A stretch of DNA of 64,000 nucleotides from Fratercula arctica (Eukaryota > Chordata > Aves > Charadriiformes > Alcidae): assembly GCA_947846985.1 (NCBI GenBank), contig CANTUZ010000008.1, forward strand, positions 25,377,352 to 25,441,351, read 5' to 3'. Within the stretch, counting starts at the first letter, position 1; each line of letters opens with the position of its first letter. A program made the translations under genes and the position numbers. The notes beneath the pieces were generated by a model. The model did not search any database, was not told where the DNA came from, and saw only the letters and a list, made by a program, of their open reading frames with translations. Below are positions 1 to 12,644 of this stretch, one piece after another.

Positions 1-1545
1 CTTAAGACTGACCCAGCTAATTTGAGTATCAGTTGGCAGCTACTAAGTCTGGATAACAATACTACCCAACAGCGTGTGCTTTCACTTCAACTCACCATCT
101 TTCAGTTCAGATCAGTTTTATCTCAAAAGCAGTGATGTATTTCAGCTGTATTTTCAGGCTCATTTTTTCAGAAGTTTAAACATTTAACCTATGGGATAAG
201 TAGACTTAAAAAAAAGAAAATGCAGCAAAAGCAGCATGTCTTACTCCTCTTCTCAAGGGAGCTCTGTTCATCAAGTAGTACCAATGAAGTAACTGAGGCT
301 TTGAAAGCAGGGACATTTGCTGCAGACATGAAGAAGAGCAGCAGGATCTTGCGCTCTTGCGTGGCATTTTGAAATTGTATGTGTGTCATGAATTGCTCAC
401 TTGTGATTCTTGTCCCAGTAAGAGAAAGGCAGGGAACTATCACACCAGAAAGCTTCTTCTCATGGCATTGAGTCAACATTCACTGACATTTATTGGACTT
501 AGAACAAGCCACAGCTGTGTCCTGTTAGAAAACAGGACCATAGGAGCCTCCCCTTTCCAGGCGCAGTCACGTCCCCTCCTACTAATCATCACTCCAGCCT
601 AGGGCTCCTGAAACGTTCTTCCAGGCAGAGCTACAAATTAGGATGTTACACACACTAAGCGTCAAGTCACTATCCAGATTAGGCATGCTTCATTCTGTCC
701 CAAACTTAAGTCTCTACTGAACATTTTATAGCTTCACGTAAAATTTACCAGGAGTTCATCTATCATACTAAGCACACGGGTCATCTTTAGAACTCTAAAA
801 GCTTTAACTTGCTTGTTCTTCTGTACCGAGATGATGCAAGGACCTTTTCTGTGTCAGATTTGAGCACAGAGCAAACTCAGACCAAAGCCACTGCGACTCC
901 CTGGGTTCCCCCTGAAACCAGAAACTGGGCTGTGTTTGCGTGCTGACGTTTACTCATGACTGGAAGCAACCTACTAGTCAAAATCATATGAATTTGTGCA
1001 AAAAGATAACAGAACTCAGCATGGTTTAATCCGAGGGATGATTAAAAAAAATTTGCATAGCTCTTATAGTCCAGTCATAATAGATTTTAAAGACACTGCT
1101 CATATCAAAATAATCTCTATGTGCACTTAATATTTTTCAGTATAATTGATAAGAGATTTCTAAGATAACTACTCTTTTACTACAAGTAGCTCACTGCTAC
1201 ATCATTTTTCCTAATTCTTACTTCAGATTAATAGATCTTGATGTTTGTTGCCATCTTTTAAACAAAATAATTAAAGTTTTCATTCATTAAGGGGCAAACA
1301 AACTAGGTATCAGTCATCTCATTACAAGAAATAAAGCTATGCATGTGTTTCAAGTTGGATTCTAAAGTAGTCTCCTGAATGGGAGATTTAAATCACCAAA
1401 TATTTACTTTCTGTGTTCGTTACATTCAAACACAACAAAATAAACTGCCTATCTTGCACAGTGCCTGTAAAATAGACAAATTCCATCCTGCAGAGGTTTC
1501 CTAGGAAACCAGGGATGTCTCAAAGAAACAGAGAACAGCTGGAAA

Positions 1546-1602
1546 AGGGGAAAAAAACAATCAACCCACAACCCAAAAAACCCCAAACCCCCCAAAAAAC
1601 TA
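1546..1602 (+). repeat. A/C-rich low-complexity tract
   Basis: This is a stretch of A-runs and C-runs (AACCCAAAAAACCCC type). On the minus strand it is G/T-rich with several runs of three or more G. Confidence 0.7.
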
Positions 1603-1650
1603 AGGGCTCCATATCCTCAATTTTAAAAGCATTAGAAGGATATCACTAAT

Positions 1651-1697
1651 AAGATCTGAAAGGTCCCTTCCAACCCAGGCGATTCTGTGATTCTATA
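1651..1697 (+). mobile_element. CR1 LINE, 3'-end fragment
   Basis: The block AGGTCCCTTCCAACCCAGG followed by GATTCTGTGATTCTAT is the terminal 3' signature of avian CR1 elements. Only about 45 bases are recognisable. The flanking sequence has decayed or the copy was extremely 5'-truncated on insertion. Confidence 0.75.
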
Positions 1698-1823
1698 AGG
1701 ATAAGGGCAGTGCAATTCACACTGGTTGGCTGTAGCATTCCTCATAAGGGCAAACACGCACAGCCTGAAGAGATCAAGACTTAACTCCTCTCCTCATTTT
1801 CCCACTCTGCCCCTCAAAAAACT

Positions 1824-1841
1824 AAAAAAAAAAAAAAAAAA
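1824..1841 (+). repeat. Poly-A tract (18 A) with A-rich flanks
   Basis: An uninterrupted run of A is followed by a shorter one a few bases on. No matching direct repeats flank it, so it is not clearly a retroposed tail. Confidence 0.8.
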
Positions 1842-2709
1842 CCACACCTAAAAAAAAACCTAAACCCAAGTGTGAACATTTTGATACAACATGGTAACAC
1901 TGCAAAGTTTTGGTCTGCACAGTAAAAGAAAGGCCAGCCCCACAGAGAGCTGTGCTTACTGAAACCTTACAGCAAGCAATAGTTTATGTGATTCACCATC
2001 TAGAGATTTCTTTGCTGAGGAGCCAGATTCCACTTCTGAAACTAGTCATTCAACATGAAAATCCATGCAATACAAGAAATATATTATTAGCACAATGACT
2101 CAGTACTTATATTACAGTAGTACCCTAAGGCTCCATTTGAGATCAAGGATGTTTTGTGCTCAGCACTGCACAAATTCATAGGAAGGTCCTGCACTTTACA
2201 GTAACAACATAAAATCAAAGCATGCCCAAGCTACTCAATCTCAGTATCCAGATTTAGATAAAATCTTCTATATCACTAAAGCAAACATTTCAAGCATTAA
2301 AAAAAAAAGGGAAAGTAGGGAAAGAACAATTTGTCTAACCTCAGTCCTAGTTTTTGAAGTAAGTTTCCAGCAGTCTGACAGTCTAAAGACTGTCCGTGTT
2401 CTAAAGACTGTATAATTACAATATTCAGTGCTGTCACAGCAGACATACTGTCACGTTGGCTCTTCTTTCCCCACACAGCTCCATTTTCCATGTTCTGCTT
2501 TGCTTGTCGCCAGGCTTGATGCCTCTTACATCAGGTTCTTCCCTCGCTTTGTTGCCAATGCATGTTCCAGCATTTTCTGACTTTTGCCAAAGCAAGCATT
2601 TTAACATCTGGAAATCATCCTCCATTACTTTCACCAGCAAGATGCATCTGCCTTGCAATGCAGTTCCCATACAGTGAGAATATCTGATTTCCCATGACAT
2701 CACACTATT

Positions 2710-2750
2710 TTATATATATATATATTTTTTTTATATATATATATATAAAA
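2710..2750. repeat. TA dinucleotide microsatellite
   Basis: There are two blocks of alternating TA separated by a run of T. The sequence is self-complementary and likely polymorphic in length. Confidence 0.9.
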
Positions 2751-3601
2751 TGCACTAGATATGTATTATACTACTCTAAAATTTAACATGCAGTAAGTTA
2801 CAAATGCACATTAATTTCTTTTAAAAATTTAAGCATGTATACAGGTAAGTTTACATCCCAAAACGTTCCCGATTGGAGAGAGTTCTAAATTACAGATATT
2901 TAAAATAAAGAGCAATACATTACATCCAGAATTGTGTTCTTTTGCTAGTGCATGAAAAATTTGAAATTGAAATATATTATTTTTTCACTAAGATTTGCTG
3001 GAAAAACAAGAAAAAAGCCTTTAATGGACAAAAAGAGATTTCAGATGTAAAACTGGGAGTCTTTTGTGTGATCTGCCTGCAGATGACATCAAAGTGCTAT
3101 GATTTGAGTACTGGGTCTATGAAAGTCTTAAGCATGTCTTCAGAAGTTGTTGCTACATACATTCCCCTTCACTACTCAGGCAATTCAAGCTGGTTTTAAA
3201 GGTTCAGTTTTATAAAATATAGGGTGGCTAACAAACTAGATGCTGTGTGTTACAACATACAAAGTATGCATAATGCAACAATTCTGTCTTGTCTTGTAAG
3301 CCCTTTGTCAAGAATACTGTTTTAATGCCTCACATGCCTAAAGAAACACTGCCAAGGCTGATACATAGCATGTGAAAGCCTCTTCCATGTTCTGCATGAG
3401 TTAAAGAAAATACACCTTCAGCATCGCAGGTTCTTTAACTCCAGCATGAAGCTAAGAAGCCGATTACCTTTTCTTTTAGAAACACATAGATTTTCAATGC
3501 ATGCATTAGGGTGTGTTGGGTTTGGGTTCCTTGTAATAAAAGAAGACACTCCTTCAATGGAAAATGAAGGAAGAGAGATACTACTTTCTGTCTGTGGCTC
3601 T

Positions 3602-3637
3602 AAAGGAGTGGAAAATGCAGGCTATTTCCACTCCTTT
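3602..3637. repeat. Perfect 13-bp inverted repeat (hairpin)
   Basis: AAAGGAGTGGAAA at 3602-3614 is followed after a ten-base spacer by its exact reverse complement at 3625-3637. The stem is too short for a miRNA precursor and no conserved product is evident. Confidence 0.8.
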
Positions 3638-6600
3638 TCCACAGCCTGAAGTCACGATATGGCAATAATGTCTCAGTTGTACAGAACCAAGGGCTCCTTG
3701 AGAGGTAGAAGCCCCACCTCACATCCAACACCTCTGTCTTTTGCTTCCCTTCATCTTCCTTTCTTAGAGCTTTGGACACAATGAGGATTATTCAGTCTGG
3801 CAGGTGTGCACATGGCAAAAACATTGAGTAAAAGAGATTCAGTGCTCAGAATATCTGTCCTATTCAAGTCTGGGCCCCCTAATTTTCCATTTTACCATCT
3901 TTTTTTTTTTCTTTCCCCATAAATTACCATTTAGGCCAACATTGGACTTCATCACTGAAGGATGAACAAAAGCCTCTTGTCCTTTTCCTCATGCTTTTCT
4001 GCCTAATGGGTCATGAGAACTATATTTTTCTTTACCAAGTCCTACTATGTGACAAAGAACAGCATCCTTAGTTTTAGCCCCCTCTCATCACAGAGCACAA
4101 CACAAACTGTTGCGTTATCATCACTCCAGCCTACACTTTTCTAAGATAATTCTCCTCTTTGTATATCTTGCCCAAATTTTTGCACAGATGGCAAGTATTT
4201 CATTGCTCACTATCATCTGTGAATTTCATTAACATCCTGTTTCTTTCCTGATCTAGATTACAGAGGAAAAGGTCTGTGAAACCATGAGATTTCATCCACA
4301 ATAAAGATACATTACTCTTAATCATGTATGTACTTTTATTTAATTTTCCCACCACTCACAACAGCAACAGTCAAGCCAATACTAACTTTAAGAATTCATA
4401 AGACAGGGAACGAAATGCCTTACTATCAGTCAAATGTTTTTACAGCAACACAGCATAAAGCCATCAAGTAGTAAGTAGCCTTCTAAAATTATCAGTGCGG
4501 GAGCTCTGCAATGTCTTTCCCTGTAACAACAGACACGTAAATTATAATTCTACAGTACACACCCTGAATGAGGCTAAAGTTCTCTCTTAGGGGACACACA
4601 GATCCTACAGTACCATCTGCAAGTCTGACCCCTAAAATATTTTGAAAGATCTGTTCATATCTCCAAAGACCCGAAGTCTAACAGATTTTCAAGCTTGATG
4701 AATAAATGATGAATTTTCCAGACCTATAATAAATGACCTTTCCTTGTAGAAATAATACCTGACAGCAAAAGACACCTTCAGCCAGGCTGGTATCAGCAGT
4801 CACGCTGCTAGGCAACATTGAGCCAGGACAACCCCAGAACCACAACATGGTTTGCTAGCTGGACCCCTCAGTGGTTAATCTCCATTTTAGGTGATTTAGT
4901 TGGCAGGTTTCTATGGGCCTAGTCACAGCTACCACAGAGAATGCTCTTCTTCTTGACCTTAACTCCTTGTGCAAAGCATCACTACCACTGGGACTAGGAC
5001 ACACGTGGAGGCAAGTGACATTAAAGTATATTCTCATTTTCTGATGAGAAGAGGAATTTCAGGAAACCTCCAGGAGTCTTAAAGGCGGCTCATCACTGAT
5101 GTAAATGAGAAAGCTAAAGATAGACCATACTTTATTAAAAGAGGAATACATATTTATTGATTACGTTATTTGTCATCAATAACCATAATTCAGGGAAACT
5201 TGATTTCCCTAAAACAGCACTAATGGCATAAAGATGGCTAAATTGTCCCTATGCCTAATAAACCTAATCACATATCCTAGTCTAAAGGATGTTCCTCTTG
5301 CCAGTGAGATTTCAATTACTTGTCTCAACAACATGCCATGGGATGCTGTTATTCAGCCACTGAACATGAGTTTCAGTACTTGTAAAACTTAGGGCACTGC
5401 AGCTGAGGGAAAGAACCACTTTAAGATAGACAGAAAATGAGACAAAAATTAGTATCATAGGATGGCAATCACTGTGGTATTACATCACATTTTCATTACA
5501 TCAAAAGATTTGGTACAACCCTGTAAAGAAAATATTTAAGAAAAGCTGAGCGAAAAACCGGCGAGCAAGCAAGCATGATTTCTGTTCACTGTTTCTGCTT
5601 TAATTTTTCCCTTTAGTATTTTTCTTTCAGCCAACTGGAATATTTAACATGACAAGAGACATGAGACCTCAAATTGGTAAGTGATTTAAAAAAAATTTTA
5701 AAAAAATAAATCAATCAAGGTCTTCTATGATCTCTGGAAGAGAGAGGACTGCTGTAAATAAAACTCTCAGCATAAACTCTGAGGTCACCTGCATTAATGC
5801 AGCTATGCAGGGACAGGTGACAGGAGTTCTCTGCAAATGAGGAACAGTTTCTTCCTGGCTTTTAGCCTGTATTTTCGTTACCATTTTAACGTGCACTATT
5901 AATCTTGGAGCAATTGGGCCAGGACAGACTCATGATGATACCTTTTCTCTCCCTTAATCTCTTCCTGCACTACACGGTCATTGTGCCTTTAATCCTTCAC
6001 TTCAGATGATCAGCTTGCTGAAGGATGCTGGCAAGCATTTCATGACCAAAGAGTATTTGGAGAAGATACTGTATGGACCTTCTCAGCCAGACATCTACTG
6101 CACAGCAGGGAACAGGCCTCAGTGCGCCAGTTTACTCTTCTGTTCCTACTCTAAATGAGTTCATGTCCAAAACTCTGAATTCCTGCCAGCAGTATCAGAG
6201 TAACTGCTTGTGTTTCTATTCAGCCACATTATCCAAAGAACAGGGGCACAGAGATTCAAATTAATTATTTAGCCCTCCCATGCTACTGTTACATAGTCCA
6301 AAGGCTGTAAATGAAAACTAGTGGAGACACAAAACACTGTGGAAGTTTTTCAGTATAAAACCAACTCCATTATATCATTCTCCCAACTGTACTATTTACA
6401 CAAAATTGCAAAAAATATACAAGTTCTCCAAAAGTCCAGTCAAGTTTCAGCTGACAGCAGCATGGCCAAGGAACAACCGTAGATGAGCTCTCCAAAGACA
6501 AGACCTATCTTCAGCAGCTAATAACAAGGGAATCCCAAGGGTCTGCATGAATAGAGGTTCCCTGTCCAGAGAGCATCCCACCGCTGGCCCTCTGACAATC

Positions 6601-9600
6601 ATTCTTAGTCTTCATGCTTATGTAACACATGACCCTTCCGCAGCAAATGCGGGTGGGATCGTGGAATAATGGAATTGTTTCTCACTACAAGAATAAAAGA
6701 CAGCACAGCAGGCTACGAAAAATGTACATTGCTTACTCAGAAAAGATAATTGTAAGTAACAGTTTGGATATTTTAATTACCACAGCACTGAGGGCTTATC
6801 AGCATCCAAAGCTTCCTGCGTGCTATTCTTTTCACAACCATAAATCAACCTATAAAACAAGAATTTAGACGAACAAATTGTTGTGTCACTTCCTATAGAT
6901 GGTATCACTGTTTTATCCTTTCTGGTAGTTCAGGTAGTTCTGGTATCCTCTGGTAGCTGAAGAGCACTAACTCTTCAAATTTCTCAGAATTTAAGTCAAG
7001 AAAAGCATAAATCATAGAATATAATCTGTGAGAAATACTGTGGAGAAAAAGTACAATTTGGACACACCTAATGTATTGATTCCATTAAAGATGTAAACAG
7101 TACACAATATGACCTCCAAGGTACCTCTCATCTTCAAAATGTTACATGACTTATAAACCATTTTTCTCCAGCCTGAAATACTTGGTTTCTTAAATAACCG
7201 AAGAACACTTACTTTATACTACTGAAAGGAACACATTTTCCTCATTCCCTTCTCATTGTGCTTTGAATTAATGCATCAGACATTCCAGTTCAAATTATAC
7301 CTGACTTTCTACACGTGACAGTCTCACCAGGGCTTTCGAAGGGCAGTTTAACAAGGTGGGTCTGTTCAGTTTGAGATTTTAGGCAGCAAGTGCAACAATC
7401 TTTCCTCATGCTCTGAAAGTTCAAACTCCAAGAAGTCTTTGTCAAAAACTGAAATTCCAAGTTAATCTGATTAATTTATTCATTTTACACTAAAGGATAC
7501 TTGGTTTTGCCCTGTGCATTAGATTAAGAATAGGTTCTTTTGTCTATAAAATAAATTGAAGTGCAAGCCCAGTCTCTCTTCACTGGCCCAACTGAGAATC
7601 CACTGGATTGGCACTTTGATTTATTCTTTCTGAGAAGAATTTTTGAGAAAAAAGTTTATATCATTAGGACCTTACACACAAAAATGTGCAGGGTCACAAA
7701 CACAGACATGGGTGAAACAATCACTGTACATATAAGGATAGATCACATGCCTCCAGTTGGAATTTCGACTATTTTTTATTATTACTTTATTATTTTTTGG
7801 CACTCAGTTCGTTGCCTTTCTCTGAATACGGAAAAATAGTTGCACACAGGCCATGAACATCTGCTTAGTTTTTTTAAAGGATCATAGTGTTGCATGAAGA
7901 TCTGCCTTCAGAGTTTCTGCTTCCCCACACGTACACACAAGAATCCCGGTGTTTCTTTTCTCACCAAACACCAAAACCCAAGTAATGTGGTGAGTTGACC
8001 AGTTCTAATTCCAACTACAGAAAAATCATATAACTTCCAGTTAACCCAGATAGAAATAGTAAATACTACTTAAAGAACAGATGCTGTTCCTAAGCAGGGT
8101 TTTCCTAGGTAGATTTATAACAAATTGAGGGGTTTGGGAGACATTTTTTTACGAAAACTTCTAAAGAGTTAACAAATTGAAAAAGGATTATTCATACGTT
8201 AATATACATTATTGTTAAACAGCACCGATCCTGCAATGTTTTACATGAATAAATCAACCTGATAGAATGTTATCATATTGAAAAAAATTGCAGAGATGAA
8301 AGGACTTCACCAAGAAATGAAGTCTGAGCGTTCCAAAATGTGAATGAGAGCATGAAATGACCATTTGGTTTCTATGGCAATAATCTATATTTGTAAACAC
8401 TGTGGCAAAAAAAATGCCTGCACTAACCACAGCACACAATTATTCTTCAACCACAAAGTATTTTCTAAAAAAAACAAGCTAATGTGGATAGCTTAACGTG
8501 ACATTCAGTTTTATGTATTCCATAATTTTGAGCAAAAGTTTACTCAGTCTGAGCAGGAGGAATCTTCTTGAGGACTCTTCTAGTGGAAATTTCTGTGTAG
8601 TCTCCTTCCCACACTTTTACAGGCAGGGGAGCCAACCACAAATATTCAGAAGTCATGAGTCGGTCCCCAAAGAACTGTGACTTTTTAAAAATAAATAATG
8701 GATTCTCATTTTCTGCTTGTTTAGAGCTATAATCACTTCTATTTTCAAGTTATTTGCTATGATTAGACCACAAACATAGATACCTTGGCACACACGTGCA
8801 CACGCCTTCATTTAGACAGTACAGGTACATGTATAAGTGAATTATCTTGGGATCTGGAACTTTGGAGAGAAAAAAAAAATCAAATATCATAAAATCCTTA
8901 CTAACATTGTGAGAATTAGCAAGACAGAGATCCCCCCCCCTTCGTATAATTCTCCTTAGGAGTTTTGAGGAGTCTCTACAAAGATGAAAGACCCATAAAA
9001 ACCACAGAAGCATCAGGCATGAATGCTCAGTAATTCTCTTACCTCCTCATAGCTACAGCAGCCTTTCCCTTGCCATCATACTCACCACACCTGTCCCAGT
9101 AAGGAGACTGTACAACTTAGTAACCTCTTTTCTCCCTAAAGATAATGTCTCTAATATCAGTGAGGGGATAATGGACATATCTAATAGCCTCCATTCAGCC
9201 AGCTCAGCTGCTTCTGTCTCCATTAAGGCCAGTTCATTCTCCTCTCTCCTTTGCACAATTTCCAGACAAAGTGGGAGACCTCAAGAATTCAGAGTCAAAG
9301 AGAATCATGAATCCAAATGGCACGACCATTGTTTGGTTTTGCTTGTTCTCACTGTGCGACAAGGCAAATTAGATACTTTTAAATCAATACCAGGGCTCAC
9401 ATTGATCCCAGCTGCAGTAGGGCTGACACCACAAGAGTGGGACAGGGAAGGATAAATCACCACAAAATTCACAGACAAGGTTGTGTTGCAGAAACTGATA
9501 AGAACCTAAAGGCAAGTATAGGATTGCAGTGAGAAATATGGGAGATGGTGGCAATAGACCATGCCCACATGGAATTTGTGCAGACAAATCCTCTTGAAAG

Positions 9601-11661
9601 AGGCGATTCCCACAATTTCTACTCTGATTCAAGTATACCGAGAGATTTTTCCACTGAGGTTGTGTTTCGAGTTTTCTTAAATAACTTTTTTGAAGAAAGC
9701 AATCACATTTACACTCACAAGTGGGTGGGAAATGGTCCCAGAAGCACGCCCTGCTTCTGCAAGTAGCTTCCTCTATCCTGAGTCCTAAGGAAAGAGGAAA
9801 GATTATACCTACATCAAAGGTTCAGGGCTTACAAGTATTCAGTGCTTAAACAGCACATCACTCCAGCCATCTTCTGGGCACTTTTTGTCCCTACTGCGTT
9901 TTTGAACTACTCTAGGCCACCACACAGAAACTGAAACCAGGATCTTTCAGTCTTTCTAGGATTTTGCAGTGCTGACTTTATTCCTAAATAACTCTTAAAT
10001 AGGCACATTTAAAACAGCAAGTCTCAAAATGACCAGTTTTGCTGCACTACGTTTCAGAGTGTCTAGTTTTCACATTTTTACATGCATTTTAAGCGTGTGT
10101 GTACCATATAGCACTACCAGCCAAGTGTTCTTGAGCAAAACAGATCAACCTGCAATGGTTCCAAGAAAAAAAAAAATGCATAGAGAAACTGGCATTACTT
10201 AAAAGCATAGCAATGCTACGTGCCAAAAAAAATTGTTAAGCAGTACTTTTGGTTTAAAGTATTACAGTTCATTTATTAAAAAAAAAAAAATTAAACCATT
10301 TTACCTGCTCTATTATATTAAACTTAGCTATCAGTATCACTCACTCATTGGGATAAGTTCTGTAACATACTTCTGCAAAAGCTGTTTCTTTCTTTCATTG
10401 TGGTTGAGGTTGACAACCAGTATTTAATCCTTCTCATTTTTTCTAGGATTGGCACAAAAAATGACTGCTAAAAGCTTTACATACTTTCTCAAAGTGTGAT
10501 AGTCTTTTTCTAATCTAAGCTTCCTGGAGTGCCTTCCTTGCTTCTCCAGATACCTCCAATATTTGTTTACCATAGCACCTATACTCAGGTGGCACATTTG
10601 ACCAACTCAGTGAGGAGAAGTGAAGCAGCTGTGGAGACAGAATCACCTGCAGTACAATCCAGCGTACACTGATCTTAGACCTCTGCACAAGTAAGTACTA
10701 AAACCAAGGCAAACTACGGGTAGAAACCTCCCCATTCTGCAGCACTTGTGGGCTTCAGTCAGGAACTAAATCAAAACTGAAAAGCCCTTGTTTATGCAAT
10801 TAAACCAGACCAACGTATAGGATGTACTCCCCCCTTCTTCCTCACTGTGCACCATCCCTCACACCACACTCAAATAGCTTTGGGGGGTGGGTGTGTGTTT
10901 TTATTTTTGATATAATGAACATTGGAGAAGCAACTTCCTCATATGTATGGTAGACAAAAGCTATTCCATTCTCAAACAGGAAAATAAGTAAGTGCAAACA
11001 GATGTCACTAATTTATTACAATGTATTTTGCTCTCTGACTTACCACATACCTCTGAGTTTCCTCAGCCATCAGAGTATGGGACGCACATCCCAGAAGGTG
11101 TTGCTACAGTACTTGCTCATCCCATCATTTCCATAATCGCAACAAACTAATAAATGACACTTAATAACTTAACCCCACAAAAATCTCACATAAAAGTTGC
11201 CTTTAAAAAAAAAAAGCTATCATTTTTACTAAATAGATACTAAAAAATGAAGCCAATATTTTCACAAGGGCTTTCTTTGTTATTATATGTATCTGAAAAT
11301 GTATAATATATGTTTCTCTTTATGACAAGTATATGAATTATACTCCCGAGATTATACAAAGTGCCCCCTCTATGGGACTTTTTACACAGCTGTGCATAGT
11401 CAGGAGAGTCTCGTTTTGCTCTGCAGAACAAAAGTTTCCAAGCTATTGCACTGTTTTATTCATCAGGCTTTGACTCCTCCTCACTTGTGCAATGCAGTGT
11501 ATTACCAGAGAAGTTCGGTTGTAAGAAAAATTGAACTCTTGAAAATACGTGGTAAAATAATTGCAAACCATATCGTAGGGTACCGTGCTTGTCCCTTTGT
11601 TGAGCATTATTTGGAAAAGAAGCCAGTGTTAGACATGAGAAGCCTAGGAAGTATGTTCGGG

Positions 11662-11778
11662 AGTACAATAGCTACGGACTGTCCCACCACAGCCAGGCTG
11701 CTCACATTTCAGGAAACCGACATACAGCCCGACATCCATCCAGACCGATGAAAGAGTACAATCGCTACGCATTCTCCC
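11662..11778 (+). repeat. Spaced imperfect 24-bp direct repeat
   Basis: Two 24-base units, 11662-11685 and 11755-11778, match at 20 positions and share AGTACAAT and GCTACG cores. Both lie at the edge of the CpG island in intron 1. They may be a small local duplication or paired factor sites. Confidence 0.6.
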
Positions 11779-11839
11779 GACCATCAGTCTCTCTCTCTCG
11801 CAGGCATTGAAACGATATTAAAGAAAACCGGACATAAAG

Positions 11840-12365
11840 CAGCCTAAGAAAGTTCGGGTTACGCGGGTCAGGTACGCAGCTTGCCAGCCCTCCTGCCTTC
11901 AGAGGGCTCGCTGCGAACCGCCGCTGCTCCGCTAAGCGAGCCCCCGGGCCGGGGCGGGGGGAGCGGGGCGAGGGGAAGGCGGTGTGGCATCGCCGCCTGC
12001 CCCGGGGGATCAGGCACTCCAGCAAGGGCCAGGGGAGGAAAGAGACGGAGAAGAAAGGAGGAGGGAAAGAAAAGGGGGGGGGAGGAAAAGGGGGAGAAAA
12101 AAGGAAAAAAAAGAAAATCCACGTTTCTGTATTTCTCTAAAACAAAGAATGTGAGAAAGCAGATGTAGTCCAGCGCAAGCGACTCCGCCCTGCCAGGCTG
12201 GTGTGTTTACTTCTCCCAGCCCGGCTGCCCGGCTGCTCGCCAGCCCCCAGCCCGCCCTCAGCCCCGTCCCGAGCACTTTTCTTTTGTTGAAAACTTCCCG
12301 GTGGCCGCAGCCCCCCGGGCAGCGGGGCTCAGCCCCAGCGCTCCACGGCAGCACTCGGCGTGCCA
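11840..12365. promoter_or_regulatory. CpG island at the start of COL5A2 intron 1
   Basis: This is by far the most CpG-rich part of the window, with many CG pairs in GC-rich surroundings, notably 11855-12010 and 12170-12362. It lies 0.3-0.8 kb downstream of exon 1 rather than over the TATA-like box. It may be an intronic enhancer or an extension of the promoter, or a second promoter. ORFs running through it on both strands are composition artefacts. Confidence 0.7.
12047..12117 (+). repeat. 71-bp uninterrupted polypurine tract
   Basis: Only A and G occur for 71 bases, extending to 87 bases if one C at 12046 is allowed. It includes G runs of 8 and 5. Such tracts can form triplex (H-DNA) or G-quadruplex structures. 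In the COL5A2 transcript it would be a long pyrimidine tract. Confidence 0.85.
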
Positions 12366-12404
12366 TCATCATCCATCCATCCATCTATCCATCCTTCCTT
12401 CCTC
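12364..12404 (+). repeat. CATC/CTTC tetranucleotide repeat
   Basis: Imperfect CATC units pass into CTTC units. It is a short microsatellite inside the CpG-rich part of intron 1. Confidence 0.85.
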
Positions 12405-12638
12405 CCACTCCACAGCCAGCACCGCAAAAACCCGGCTTTAAAAGCCTCCCTCTGTCTTCTGGTCAGAAGCCCAAAGCGCAAACCTCGTTGTCCCCTTTCT
12501 CAGTATGTTAGAGCAAAACTCTCGTTAGTCTTGTACCCCATTTCTTACCATTCTGCTTATTAGCCAGATCACACAATAAGCACACTGCATGCAAAGAGGG
12601 AGGATTATTGTACTTTTTTTAGAGGGAGAGAGAGAGAA

Positions 12639-12644
12639 ACTCAC
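12639..12644 (-). other. Splice donor of COL5A2 exon 1
   Basis: The minus strand has G|GTGAGT directly after the coding stretch, a near-perfect 5' splice site. It is followed by a CT-rich run (TTTCTCTCTCTCTCCC), the kind of intronic pyrimidine tract that can help U1 recruitment through TIA-1-type proteins. Confidence 0.85.

Larger units (their letters stand above)
1..12638 (-). other. COL5A2: COL5A2 intron 1 (5' part)
   Basis: No exon with the cysteine pattern of the von Willebrand C domain (expected exon 2) was found on the minus strand, so the intron probably runs past the left edge. A long first intron is normal for this gene in vertebrates. The stretch is AT-rich and holds a small CR1 tail at 1651, several A-rich tracts, a TA microsatellite at 2710, a perfect hairpin at 3602 and a CpG island near its start. 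ORFs of 60-124 codons here show no recognisable protein. Confidence 0.7.

Noticed and set aside
11392..11751. 119-codon plus-strand ORF near the CpG island
   Set aside because: Cysteine and histidine residues form no known motif, and it is antisense to COL5A2 intron 1 without splice signals. Kept only as a place to check for antisense RNA.
12010..12384. Long frames on both strands across the CpG island (also 11881-12168 plus)
   Set aside because: Proline/arginine/lysine-rich and phenylalanine/leucine-rich translations arise from GC-rich and polypurine sequence.
1..12638. COL5A2 exon 2 (von Willebrand C domain) in the left part
   Set aside because: No minus-strand frame with the expected closely spaced cysteines flanked by splice sites was seen by eye.
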